From: Mesodorylaimus sp. YZB2_4
Lineage: Eukaryota; Nematoda; Enoplea; Dorylaimida; Dorylaimidae
Assembly (NCBI GenBank): GCA_030248295.1
Contig: JASANH010001537.1
Span: forward strand, 372,001-436,000
DNA: 64,000 nucleotides
Direction: 5' to 3'
A program made the translations under genes and the position numbers. Positions 20,030-31,598 of this stretch are shown here, piece by piece (positions within the stretch are counted from its first letter, which is position 1; each line of letters begins with the position of its first letter). The notes under the pieces are model-generated. The model was given only the letters and a program-made list of their open reading frames with translations. It searched no databases and was not told where the DNA came from.

Positions 20030-22570
20030 ATGGGCTCGTGGTCTCAACTAAAATTAGCGTTTGCAGCAGCAGCAGCGGGTGCAACTTGTGTGATAGTCTC
20101 ATTTTCGGCAGCGTACATTGTTTTTGATCATTTTCGATCGGGTACGCGTCGAAACAAAAAAAGCAATTCGAGTAAGGTTGCCTAGTTTACCAGATTTTGT
20201 TAATTTTTTACAAGTAGAGTCAGAATATATTTCAGGAAACGTAATTGGTTTGTGTAATCTTGGGAGCACGTGTTTCGCCAATGCACTGCTGCAAAGCCTG
20301 GCATCGTGTCGATCGTTCGAATTGTGGTTATCCAATATTGATCAGGTGCTACCCAACCAAGGGCTGTCTTTATTGATCGAGCTTCGTCACGTGCTTTCTT
20401 GTAAGTATTTTTCTTTTTCTTGTGATCGATTTGAATCTTTACGCATTTTAGGCCTAAACCATTGGTCTGACGAGGATGGGACTGCATCAGCGGATGGTGT
20501 CCTGGCCGCCTTGCGCGCGCATCGATGGAATATTACGCCCGATATCGAGCAGGATTTGTTCGAATTATTCAATGTATTCGTGACGACCTGGGACGAAGAG
20601 CTGGTCCCGGTTTACGCCAACAAGTCCTACACGCTCGCCGATGTTGGTGGTATGGGTGAGGTATGTCCGAATCTGGAATCACCTTCCTTTGCACTCACAA
20701 TTCGGATCACATCATATTTTCGAGAAATAGGTTTTTTATGCCTTTAGCTGTTATTGAAATATATTCTTTTTTTTACTGCAGTAGCCGTCGACTATAAAGT
20801 TTAACATAATTTTAAACATTCGCCATGGGAGATGACTGCTCTCATTTTGGTTTAGATATTCTCCACGAGCCATCGCGCGGAGTTTCTCCGCTCGATATCG
20901 GAGTCTGTTCGGGCTCGCCATCAGTATCGACCCCCTTGCGCCGGATTGCTGGGCACTGAATTGCACTGTAGAAATTGTGGTATCAAGGTAAGCGACTTCA
21001 TTCAGGCGGGGTAGCTTTGACTAAAGACCCGATCCAGAAAGAAACTAATCCTCGGTCAAATATTTAAAAGTTTGTGAGTCTGAAGTGCGGTTTCTTTCTG
21101 GGAATTTGGTGAGCAGAATAATTTAAATATAATTTGCATTTTTAGAATGTTCGACACGATCGTTTTTGTTCATTGGATCTGGTCTTACCAAAAACTACGA
21201 GCTTCGTGGTATATTTTTTCGAGTAAATGTTTTTCTAATCTTATTACATAAATAGTTTTTTAGGAAATCAGTGTTGAAAGTTGTCTTCGCAAATATTTTG
21301 CTCAAGAATTTTTATTAAATTACAAATGCGAACATTGCGAGTCTAGAAATAATTCTTCGTCCAAATCACCTTTTAGTCGACCCGCATTTTTCAAAAAACA
21401 AGGTATTAGCAAGGTGAGGAAATTCAAAAAATTTAGAGAGTGAAAAAAATGAGTTTTTTACTGTTTAGCTACCGGACTGTTTGATTTTGCGTATTCAACG
21501 CGTAGGCATCTTGCCGAGTGGCGTCCCGTTCAAGCACGTCGATCACGTCAATTTTTCCGAGACGCTGGACGTAAAAGATTTTTTATTTTATGGCGATATT
21601 TCGAGTCCGATCAAGAAAAATTACGCGAGTAGGGACTGTATTATTCGTGGAGGAGTTGACTTTGCGAAGCAGCGGTGAGTGGGATACAGTGGCTAGAGGG
21701 GTATTTGCTCATGGATGGATCGATCCATCCATCCATGAATGCATTTTGTAAAGTTTTGGTTGTTTCTTTCAGTCCATTTGAACAAATTTTGACGAGCGAG
21801 GGGACGAACAGTGGACGAGCGGCTGTTGGCGATTCGTTTCCTGCAAGGTAAGTCGGAGTTGTGAGAGCAGCTAGTGCGAGAATTCATGGGTCCTGGTCCT
21901 CGTTTTTGCCCATGGGGCAGAAGTAGTGACGGATGAAAGAATAGATGAACTTCTGTAAAACAATGAGGAAGAATTGATGGGACCACCAACATTCTTGGCA
22001 TTCTTGATTTTTTAACCTTTGTTTTGACAAAGACATACTCATAACCAGCCAGTTTTGTTCAGGACTTTTTCAAAAATTAAAATTTGCACTTTCGATTAGC
22101 GCTTTGAGAGATAGAAGGGGAGAAATGTTGGATGTGGTCTGCCCTGTACACGAAAGGTTTGAGCGGAGGCTCAAAATTTTGTATTACAATATAGTCAAAA
22201 ATTTGAGCCCTGAGCGGGAATTGAAGTTGGAGTCCTGGAATTACCAGTCCAGTCTAAACCATTGGCAGGAACCTGATCGATTGATTGTTTCAGCTCGGGT
22301 GCTCACCTTGACTTCGACCAGGCGCACGATCAGTGGCACGAATCGAATCGATACGTGTACAATTTGCGTTCGGTGGTCGTTCACATTGGTCGGCCGGAGT
22401 CTGGACATTTCGTTGCTTATCGTCGGGGCTGGAGTGCGAGCGAGGGCAAGACGCCTTGGTTCTATACGTCGGACAGTGAAGTGAGGAAGACGTCCTTCGA
22501 GGACGTCTCTTCTTGCCAGGCGTACATGTTGTTTTATGAGCGGGCTGTGTCTGGCTGGGCGTGTGCGTAG
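20030..22570 (+). CDS. USP30: USP30, mitochondrial deubiquitinase
   Basis: A 472-residue protein in nine exons: 20030-20171, 20236-20400, 20452-20660, 20856-20987, 21146-21208, 21264-21413, 21469-21674, 21773-21847, 22294-22570. USP30 is anchored in the outer mitochondrial membrane and removes ubiquitin, opposing PINK1/parkin mitophagy. An N-terminal transmembrane helix (about 8-32) is followed by a basic stretch (GTRRNKK). The catalytic Cys box is GLCNLGSTCFAN (C60) and the His box is ESGHFVAYRR (H419). The third triad position falls on Ser440 in WFYTSDSEVRK, as in human USP30, rather than the usual Asp or Asn. Zinc-ribbon CxxC pairs occur in HCRNCGIK and CEHCES. The usual QDAHELF motif reads QDLFELF. 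A 446-bp last intron is the longest in the gene. Confidence 0.94.
21711..21732. repeat. Perfect palindrome in USP30 intron 7
   Basis: 22-bp palindrome made of ATGGATGGAT, CG, and ATCCATCCAT, inside a 98-bp intron. It looks like a short simple repeat of GGAT units that inverted. Confidence 0.7.
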
Positions 22571-22691
22571 TGTTGGAGTTGATGGCAGTAAAACATTTTT
22601 TGTGTGTTGTGCACTGGTGACCGTTGCATTCATGCTTGCCATACTTAAAGTGGACGGGTGTGCCGTGCTTATGGTTAGTTTTTTAGTCACC

Positions 22692-23652
22692 ATGTCGCAA
22701 ATCTGTCGTTTTTTTATCAATCGCAATCCCCGTAATTTGGAGAAATTGGGCATTGCTCGACGGCCAGACGGCTACGATTTTGAAAAGGATCGTGACCGTC
22801 GACGTTTCCACTATCGGTGAGAGTTAGGGGGTTGAGGGTTGTTATTCTGATGTGGCTTGGTTGTAGGGTGGATTTTGTGAAGACTGGTCACCATACGCTG
22901 GCCACTGTTGCCCATTACAAGGATGGCCCGGTCTTGCGCGCATCGACGCACGAGTTGGCTATCGCTAGTCGATTGCACAGGTGAGTGTGGGAAAACTCTG
23001 TGGGACTGCAGTCGGGTGAGGCCTTGTGGAGTGCGAGGGAATGGGTGTGGCCAGTGTAACCAGCATTCCTGGTGGTCGGGAGATCAATGCTCTCCCCCAG
23101 CTGGAGACGTCAACCACTCCAGTTGATGTTTCAGAGGCAGGTGTAATCGTGAGACTTGCCTACATCCAGCTGGAGTTCCCTGCTCAAGAGACATTGGTCT
23201 CTACTACGTCTCGCCGCCTGGGTGCGCTGGTTACATCAGTCCTCTGTGCATATTTACTGTCAGTGTTTGTTAGCTGATGAACTTGTGGCCAGCTGTTCGA
23301 TATAAGTTCCTTGTGCCTTGTTTCAGCAACACGGACGTGGCGGCTGCTTACAACATTGGCTCGGTGCTTGCTCGGCGATGTCTGCAAGCTGGCATTCATT
23401 TCGTGCGTGCAGGCATGGGGGAAGAGGAGTTGGCCAGGAGTGAGAGGGTGAGTCAGGATCAGGCAGGTTGGACTGGCTGGCTGATATGTCTTGTTTCAGA
23501 TACGAGAATTCTGTCGAGGCATGGAAGAAGGTGGGGTCGTGTTGGACGAATTGCCAGTCATCGATCGCTCCTACGAGGCCCATCCAAAATATTTTACTGA
23601 ATATCCAACTATTGATCATACGAAAGAGTTTGAAATGCCTGAAAAGCCTTAG
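22692..23652 (+). CDS. MRPL18: Mitochondrial ribosomal protein uL18m
   Basis: A 170-residue protein in four exons: 22692-22816, 22867-22980, 23327-23447, 23500-23652. It is the mitochondrial version of ribosomal protein L18, which binds 5S rRNA in bacteria and sits in the central protuberance of the large subunit. NPRNLEKLGIARRPDGYDF, VLRASTHELAIASRL, YNIGSVLARRCLQAGI and EEGGVVLDELP match the metazoan protein. The N-terminal MSQICRFFINRNPRN is compatible with mitochondrial import. It starts 121 bp after the USP30 stop; an acceptor-like AG sits 6 nt before the ATG, the tightest spacing in the window. Confidence 0.9.
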
Positions 23653-24312
23653 AAATGTTTTGCAATGTGTTGGAAAAGCTCTTTACAGTAGTGTTTTGTC
23701 AAAATGTTTGCAAAACTTAATTTTGAAGTTGCCGCGGGTTTGAGATCTCCAAGTGCAATTGACTGCATATAACAAATATGTGCGCGGAGCCGAGCAGCCG
23801 GCCGGCTGGTCGATGCGCTACAGTTTAGTATGCGCAGCTGGCTGGTCAGCCAGTGGTTGGTGCTTCTGTCTCTTTGGTGGGCTGGGTATTTTGTATCAAG
23901 ATATTTCAGGTTTCTTTACTCTTGTTTATATTTGATCCCGTTCCTTTGAGTGCTTTTCGTGGCGAATCGTGGGATTTAATCCACCTGTTTCTCGTTCTCT
24001 ATTGTTGTATAAAGCAATCGAAAAGTATCGACTAGCAACGAAGTAGGTGCAATAATATTCCCGTCTCTCGTTATTAGTACTGTCTCTTTTTTGTTATGCC
24101 CGGAATGACGTAGTCTCGTTCCGAGGAATGCGTAGGTTGTACGGGTGGCGCAGTGCGGAGGTTTTGTCTTTGGGAAATCACATAACTTTTTTGCGTCAGA
24201 AGCAACTCCTGAAGTTTTTTCATCAAGTGTAGGTACCCGTTGGTTTTTAGATAAGTTTCGTGCGTTTTTCATTCGCTGCGATTTTATTTCACTTCAAATT
24301 CATTTTCCGTCG
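23653..24312 (+). other. Intergenic, MRPL18 3' region and RILP-like promoter
   Basis: 660 bp without a supportable gene. It must hold the 3' UTR of MRPL18 and the promoter/5' UTR of the next gene. No repeat or RNA gene was recognised. Confidence 0.5.
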
Positions 24313-27300
24313 ATGGTGGCCGATAGTGGAATGAGTGCCGATTCGCCTAGTCGTCAAGTTACCGTTGTCGATGTCTACGATCTTGCCTCGAATATCGGAA
24401 AAGATTTCGAAAGGCTAATCGACAAATTCGGTGCTGAAAGTGTCACCAATTTAATGCCAAAAGTAAGCTTTGTTTAATTTTAAAAATCCTGGTAAGAATT
24501 TCCGTTTTTGGTCAGGTCATTTCCTCTCTCGAATTACTGGAAGTATTTGCGAGTCGTAACGAAAGAGAAAATGAGGAAATTGTGACTTTGAAATCGACTA
24601 TCGAGCGACTCGAAGCGGAGCAACAGGAGAAAAGAGAAGGAAGACGTAAATTTGAAAAAGTAACCTTGCTAGTCATGTTTTTCAAATCTTCTGTCCAATA
24701 TGGTTAGTTTATCATTGTAGGAATTAGAACAGTTTGAAGAAAATTATCGTACAGAGATCAAGCAATTGTGGGATATGGTACAACGATTACAAGATGAAAA
24801 TAAAAAGTTGAACAATAGTCTTCAACAGAAGGAACAAATGAGTCCTACTTTCGGCGAGTCTCCTTTTTTCTTTTCTTCTCGACTTTCTTATAGTTTTTGT
24901 TTTTTCAGCAATCAAAGAAGAAGATATGAAAGTGATGTTGACCCTACGCGAAACAGTCGACCAACAACGCGATCAAATGCGAGTTTTTAACAAAGAGAAC
25001 AACGAGAGGCAACTGGAAGTTGATGCGGTAAGTTTTTACTATTTTTCCAAGTTATAGGTGCCTTGTATTGTGGGATGATAAATTTGAGTTGAGTCGGCTC
25101 GTAACCTAATTCGGGATTTGTACGTGGGATCAGTATTGTAAAAGTTCATTTGCACGCTCCAAGTGCGGCTCCTATTATTTTTGCTCAGCTGGGAATGGTT
25201 GCTTGACGCAACAACGAGGAGCGAGAGCAGTTTGTCGCTTTCTCCGTATCGATTCCTCGGCCGTAGGGCGCGTTAGCAATGTTCACCTCTCGTCTACGAA
25301 TAGGGTGTAAGATTGCTTCTTTAGGCTTCTTTTTTTTGTTTGGCATCGACGGGTAGTGAGACCGGGCTGTGCCAGGGGTAAGGGTATCGGCGCGTGATTG
25401 AGGGGCTTGGTGGGTGGCCGGGAGGCAAGTGGCTTGTGTTTTGTACTTGCGTCAATTGGCCCTCGGCTCGATATGAAGCCGGCTAATCGAGCTCGAGTTT
25501 ATTATTGCTCGGGCGTACGGCTTACTCGATAGCTTATCGTTTATCACGGCTGGAAGGCGTGTTTGTCCGCCCCCTCTTCGACCAACCTAATTGGTCATTT
25601 TGACGTTTATTGAGCCGCTTATCGTTAGGGACGGAGTAAAGCGCATAAGCGAAGCATCTTGTATCGATTATCGATCGAGTGTTCATTAGTGGACTCTCGA
25701 GTGGCGCCTTGTGTAATTTTGCATCATTCATAGGTAATCTACTTTGCACTTGGTCCTAGAGGTTTGGTTGCCACCGAAAGATGTCAAGTGCGAAAATGTT
25801 AGCCATCGGTAAAGATTGGATTAAAGGCCTGGCTGGGGTATTACGTATTGATCGAGGTTAAAATCGGTCCGTGTTATCCTTTGTTTTTTATCGGATTAAA
25901 ATAACGGTTGGAGCCGGAAATGAGATGGGGGCTCCAGTTTGACTTCCTGGCTGTTTTACCTGGCTCCGATACGCTTGGTCAAAACGATTTTTTGTTTGTA
26001 GCTACAACAGCAAGTGGACAAACTGCAAAGGGTCAATAAGGAGTTGGTAAGAAAAAATAAAGCCATACAAAATCAAAGTCGGGCGTTGGTGGAGGAGAAA
26101 GCGGATTTGATCTCGTTGCTTCAAGATCGTGATCATAATTTGGAACATTTGAAACACAAATTGGGTGAAACTGAGAAAGCGAGAAAGGATCTTGAACAGA
26201 GCAAGGTTTGTTGAAATTTGTATTTTGAATTATTATAAGCAAAATTTTAATTTAATTTTCAGGTTGAAGAAACGCAAGGGCTCGATCGTGATAATGTGCC
26301 CAGATTTACGTTGGCCGAATTGCGAGAAGTATTACAAGAAAAGAATCAATTGAAAGCGCGCGTAATGGAATTGGAAGAAGAACTGGCCCAATTGCGACCA
26401 ATGCCAACACCTTCGCCACAGCCGTCAGAAAAGTGAGTAGTCTCTATGTTGACTCGCATTCCAGGCATATTCTGACTTGGGGGGGGGGGGGGGGGCTAGT
26501 TTCGGGCGTCAATTGGTCGAACTAATGGATCGCCTGAGGGAGTCGAGGGAAAACTTGTTTTCGGTTTTAGGTTGGAAGAAGAAGAGATTTTAGTTTACGG
26601 GCCAATAAATCGAGAACCCGATGAGAAAGTGAATCCTTGGAAGACTCGAAAAGACTCCGGTGTGAGGAAATTGTAAGTACAGTCTACAAAGTGCGGTGGG
26701 GTGAGTCTGGTCGGGCGTTGGGAATTGGGATTATTTAAAATTTAGCTCAATTAGGGTTCATACAAGAATGGAAAACTCTGAGAGGTTGCAAATTGCAAAT
26801 CGCCCACCTTTTCTGGGTGGCGGTTGGTCATAGTGCCAGTTTAAATTGGTTTAGTAGTGTTGAGGCAATGTGAAAGTAAGCGAATTTTCGTGTGGGGAAC
26901 CTGAAAAATTATTTTGTGCTCCTTGTATGAACCCTGTCAATTACACAATGCAAGAATGTGTGAATTCCAGTCTGCTGTCCTTTTGTCTTGTTCTATCTTT
27001 GGCCTTTCGTTTAGCAGGTTGGAAGTGCCACGTTTTTGCAGGGTCAGGGGATTGTACATTACATGCTTGGGATAGGCAGGGTGTTGCCGAATCCGGGCGT
27101 GGACCCTGGTGGACATGCGGGCATAGAAGCCAGTATACCTTGGCGGGGATCGAACCCTGAGCGGCTAGTGTGAGAACCTAACGCCTGAGCCATTAGGCTG
27201 TGATCTGGGCGTCTTTTTAATGTTTTATGCACAAAATTTACAGTTCATTTTGTTGATTTATTTTCAGTTTTTTGTTTCTTGTTGTGTGATGGATGTTGTG

Positions 27301-27602
27301 CGATGTTTAGTTTCTCTCGGCTGTGGCCTCGGAATAGTTTTCGCATGAGTGGTCAATACAGTGCCAATTCGTCGACGAGTGGCGATTCGAGACGTTCGTC
27401 AATCGTACTCACTCGGCAGCTTATGTCCCATCGTGAGTGCTCTTGTTCAATGGCTTCATGTCTTCTCTATTTCTTTGGGATTTCAGCATTTTCTGGATCT
27501 TCTACCCACGCGAACGAGTCGGCTAATAGCGAGGATGCGTCTGAAGAGGATCGTGTCTCGCACGAGTCCATATTCAGTTTCAATTTAGGCCTCGATTATT
27601 GA
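24313..27602 (+). CDS. RILP-like Rab effector (RILPL1/2 family)
   Basis: About 419 residues in nine exons: 24313-24462, 24516-24659, 24721-24853, 24909-25027, 26002-26205, 26263-26432, 26571-26672, 27311-27432, 27487-27602. RILP-like proteins bind GTP-loaded Rabs (Rab7, Rab34/36, or LRRK2-phosphorylated Rab8/10) and link membranes to dynein and cilia. The RH1 domain (about 15-100) contains VYDLASNIGKDFERLIDKFG and VISSLELLEVFASRN; a coiled coil follows. The RH2 domain has PRFTLAELREVLQEKNQLKAR (first 20 residues diagnostic), then VYGPINREP and the KKFF-type basic-aromatic tail (SGVRKFFSRLW). Exon 3 needs either a GC donor at 24854 or a weak GTCCTA donor at 24842; both keep phase. A second possible last exon lies at 27741-27843. 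Intron 4 (974 bp) has several TTATC/TATCGAT motifs around 25528-25700. Confidence 0.85.
26479..26495 (+). repeat. G17 homopolymer in RILP-like intron 6
   Basis: Seventeen consecutive G in the sense strand of the host gene, the longest such run in the window. Confidence 0.9.
27131..27212 (-). mobile_element. tRNA-like element in RILP-like intron 7
   Basis: On minus it has TAATGGCTCAGGCGTTAGG as A-box region and CAGGGTTCGATCCC as B box, about 30 nt apart, as in a tRNA. The acceptor stem does not pair, and similar heads occur in other introns, so I treat it as a SINE head or tRNA pseudogene. It is antisense to the gene. Confidence 0.6.
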
Positions 27603-27740
27603 GCCCTTTTGATTTTTCGGTATTTTTGGTCAAGTTTTTTTTGTACTTGGTTCCTGGGGGAAAAGAGGCAGTCCATGCCACTGGCAGTCTAAGGAAGAAA
27701 TCGAGTTGGATTAGGTACGAAATGGGTTTTCCTTTTTCAG

Positions 27741-27843
27741 CTTTCGTTTCTTCTTCAAAGAAAATAGCCGTGCGCCTAGTCCATTACCGCAGTCGGCCGC
27801 AACCAGCGACGCGGCGGCAGTCGCCTCGACGCCAGCCTTCTGA
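27741..27843 (+). CDS. Candidate alternative last exon of the RILP-like gene
   Basis: After a TTTTTCAG acceptor (27739-27740) this segment, joined to exon 7 (ending at 26672), keeps frame and reads FFRFFFKENSRAPSP then a Ser/Ala-rich tail to TGA at 27841-27843. It would replace exons 8-9 and give a 374-residue protein. The start mirrors the regular exon 8 (FFSRLWPRNSF), keeping the aromatic-basic motif. No transcript evidence is available here. Confidence 0.5.
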
Positions 27844-28008
27844 AAATGGTGACGGGCATGGTTCGGGTTTGTGTACAGAGGGTCTCGAGATGGAGTGAAT
27901 ATTGGATGAGAATCGAAGACCATTCCTGCGGGCTGATTAATCTTATTTCTCCGATTAGTTGTTTTTAAGAAGAAACTATTTTTGAAAGCATAGTGATTTG
28001 AATGTGTA

Positions 28009-28014
28009 TTTATT
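28009..28014 (-). other. AATAAA polyadenylation signal for ENPP
   Basis: Reads AATAAA on minus, 271 bp beyond the ENPP stop, in the 441 bp between two convergent genes. Confidence 0.45.
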
Positions 28015-28284
28015 GCATTGGTTATAAGGCTAGCGAGGTGCACGCTTTTGGATCGAATCTTTTTGCATGACACTCATTCGATGCTGCTATGTCGAGTATA
28101 AGAATTGGCCATGATCAAGCATAAAATCAAACTTTATATAAGTGCATAAAAAACTAAGTAAAAATAACTGATGACGTTAAAAAGAGTTACCCGAACCCAC
28201 AATCCCAAAAATCAACCGAAATGACCACACCCATAAAATGATGAGCACGGATCGATCCCGAATCTGAACCCGGCTAAGACATAA

Positions 28285-30882
28285 TCAGGCCGTGACATCG
28301 ATGACCAAGCACTTTTCGCTGCTAATGGCCGGAGAGGGTGGGGTCTTGGTTTCGTGAGAGCACTGACGATACTGGTCTCTGCGATGTTGCCGAATTCGTT
28401 GAGTCAGTGCGATCATGAGGGCCACGTAGACGAGCAGCAGTAAGGTCATGACGAACATGTCGAAGTTCATGCCTGAAATAGCAAGAGGTAAGAATGGCCA
28501 GAGCCCTGCTGATCACAAGTACACTGTATGCATATATGGTCTGTGAAAGGACTGTTTCCTCAGCGATCACAGGCCTGTTCCTAATCCTGAAAGGATCCTA
28601 GGTGGCAATTGGGACTCAGCTTATAGGACAGCCGGCGGCACATTTGAAATTTTGAAACAGGGTTCTTGTGCCCTTAAGTAGGTGACGGACGAGCCCTGCC
28701 TGAAATCAATGGCTTACTGTAAGTGAAGGGCAAATAATGTTTGACCACTTTAATGCTGAACTCGGGCGTGGGCGCGGTGGTTGCCGATTCATCGTAATTG
28801 GCATTGAACCACGGTGGGCGTTGTTCGAACTGGGAAGAGGGGCGGCGAAAGATCTTGGCCCTCACGTCGTTCCCACCGTTCTTCAGGATCGACCTGACCC
28901 GATCGAGCGACCCGTTGTTGGGCGCCGGTTGCACGCCGAGGATGTGGCACATGAGCGGGTACACGTCCAGGTTCATAAACTGCGAGATATTGTAGCCTTT
29001 CTTGAAGGCCGGTCCGTAGGCGATGAAATACGGGTGCATATCGGTCAAACTGTTGTTGTAGCCGTGCTCGCCCACTAAAACGGATTTTTAACTTAAAACC
29101 GATCGGCTGGTCATTCGGCTGGCTCACCTGTGGCATTGCTAATCTCCAATTTCCTCGTCAGCATACGGCCGCGCGTTTCGCGTTGATAAGTAGGCGGCTG
29201 AGCATTGGCTCCAGCAGTGACCGTATCGTTGTGGGCCAATCGCCAATGCAGGTCGGCCACGAGCTGCAAGGGCAGCACGTGGGGCGTATTTGTGTAGTGG
29301 AATTCCTTGGGGATCGTGGTCTTGTTGTAGACCAGCAAATGAGGCACTTTGTTGTACAAGGCGTCGTAGATTTCCTGTTCCGCTCCTGAAAGGGAGCATC
29401 GCCCGTCACCTACCGTCAGTGCCAAAATAGCACAGCTTACCAGGCACGGGCAGCACGTTCCAGTTGGGGGTGCCGCCGTACACCGTGTAAAGGGATTTAT
29501 TGACGTGCTCATCCAAATTGACCACATTAGCCCATGGAACCGCGGCCATGCCGTGATCGGCCGTGAAGATCAGGTTGACTTTGTCCAACAGATCTTCCGA
29601 GTATAGACGCCACAGCAGGTAGGCTAAACGAAAGGCATCCTAATACTCATCAATATCACATCCTGGGCACTGATGATTCAGCGACCAGCATTGCGGGTTC
29701 TCGCATACCCCCCCCCCCCCCACGCTAAGAAAAACGTGACTAGGATGAATCAAGCGGGCTTACACGTCAGCTGATCCAATTTCTGTACCATAGCCGCCGT
29801 TTTCGGATCGTCTGGCCCATACATGTGACCCGTCTCGTCCGGTTCTTCGATATAGAGTAGACCCAAATTGATCGGTTCCACAGGATCCTTGAACCAATTG
29901 ATGACTGAATCGACACGAATGATCCACGATAAATCGCCGTCCCATGATGTGTAGTGCTGGAAAAAACAAATGCGTGCAGTCAAGCACTCGCCAAATGAAC
30001 ACGATTGATAAAGCGGGCTAGATAAGGCACCAAAATTTTTCACCTATGAACTCCCATCAGTTGAAATCCGAGTTCACGAACAGTTTAGATAGACACCATA
30101 AATGTTCAGTGACTCGACCTCCCATGACCCCAGACGAACCGGCAGTGCTCCCCAGACTTACCTTTGGTATGCGTCCTTTTATTTTGATATCGCACCCAGT
30201 CCACATCTGTAAAAAACCAATGTACTCATCACCTCGAAACACAGCTGACCGTGCAATGTACCTGGCACCCTGTAGCTCGACCTCCGCCCGCCTTGTCGTT
30301 GGTGACCCAAACTGGTTCACCACCAAAAAATCTCGGATCCGTTTTCTGCCGAGTGTTAAAATAATCAAATGTTTCATTAAATTCGGGCCCGAAAAAATTG
30401 TTAGCCACAACGCCATGCGATTCTTCATACAAACCAGTCACCAATCCGTAATGATTAGGAGCCGTGATCGTAATGAACGTATTTTTTAATCCTTCCGTAG
30501 CGAATACTCCATTGGCGATCAACCATCGGAAAGTTGGCGTATTATTGTTCTTTTGAATGTAATCCCATCGGAAACCATCGTATGATATGAGCAACACTTT
30601 TGGCAAGTCGTTGGCTTTTGATGATTTTTCCATAAACAAACCTTCGTTCATAACGGGCGTATGCAAATCCATCGGTGTCTCGGTTCCCGCCGTGTCCATC
30701 ACCCCTTCTTCGGCCCACCAAAATACGATGACCTTGGGTGGTTCGAAAAACACGAATAGACATAAGGGAATGGTGAACAGTAGAATCAGACTCAATGACC
30801 ACAATACCACTCGACCTCCCCGCTCGCCCCGATGCTTGGGCATGGAATGATTGCATTGATCCATCGATAGTTTTTCGTCCAT
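28285..30882 (-). CDS. ENPP-family ectonucleotide pyrophosphatase/phosphodiesterase
   Basis: A 613-residue protein in seven exons on minus: 30882-30262, 30206-30162, 29956-29766, 29623-29442, 29385-29128, 29074-28718, 28472-28285. ENPPs hydrolyse phosphodiester or pyrophosphate bonds outside the cell with two zinc ions. Expected metal ligands are present: D102 (LLISYDGFRWD), D262 and H266 (EPDETGHMYG), D308 and H309 (TADHGM), H446 (DMHPYF). The nucleophile is probably T140 in TITAPNHYGLVTG, where relatives have TKTFPNH. GLYEESHGVVAN is close to ENPP4/5. There are two membrane segments, about 24-46 and 557-575, so both ends should be cytosolic; ENPP4/5 normally have a cleaved signal peptide instead. 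Start: ATG at 30882; the frame upstream has no ATG. The substrate cannot be told from sequence. The long C-terminal linker (about 490-550) is family-variable. Confidence 0.9.
29708..29721 (-). repeat. G14 (sense) homopolymer in ENPP intron 3
   Basis: Fourteen C on plus, hence fourteen G in the sense of the host gene, in the 29624-29765 intron. Confidence 0.9.
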
Positions 30883-31598
30883 TCTTGCCCGCTTATCGAC
30901 CAAGGACGGTCTGGATGGAGATGACGTTCGATCGAGCTGATCTTCGCTCGCAATTCAACTGCGCAACACGTTCAGCCGGAAATTTATATCACGCGCACAA
31001 ATCCGGGTTATCTAAATAGATAGCGAATGATAAGACGACCCGACCTGCTCGACCGACCGACCGATTGGACTAGACTTGACTTTGTTTGCCTGTCAAGGAA
31101 GTAACAGCAGAGGCGTAAAATAGAGTTTCAGTTTAAAATAACTGGCTATCGTGCGTTATTTCTCAACGATTCAGTTAGATTCGTAAAATAAAATCATAGG
31201 GAATTTTCATTTCCCCGCTTTTAAAAGACCCTGCCAATGACTTGTAACCTAAAACCCAATGACTGAAACCCAAAATTACCATACCTCAAAATCATCAGCA
31301 CGATATTTCCTCTTTTCGTCGAAGGCTGTTCACGTTTCCTTGTTTGTTCCAATGGCCCTGTTTTCTGCCACCCAAATGTCATACCACTTGTTTACACTGC
31401 ATAGCAAATAGTCTGTTGATGTGGGCGGGGTCACGTTTGGCTCAGCCAATCAGCGCCCAGCAAGGATGCGGCGCGAGTGGGCGTGGTCGAGACATAAATG
31501 GTAAAGCCACCTTATCTCGCAGGCTGTCTCCATATTCCCGGCCGAGTATCCTGCCGATTCACCTGCGCTCCGATATTGATTGAGTATTAGTGCGAAAA
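30883..31598. promoter_or_regulatory. Divergent promoter region ENPP/ATOX1
   Basis: 716 bp between two outward-pointing start codons. No coding frame with a family signature and no TATA box that I would defend. Confidence 0.45.

Noticed and set aside
22104..22484. 126-codon plus-strand frame near the end of USP30
   Set aside because: It crosses the real USP30 intron and last exon in another frame; the USP30 frame carries the catalytic His box.
27131..27212. Functional tRNA gene
   Set aside because: A and B boxes are present but acceptor and anticodon stems do not pair well, and similar heads recur in other introns.
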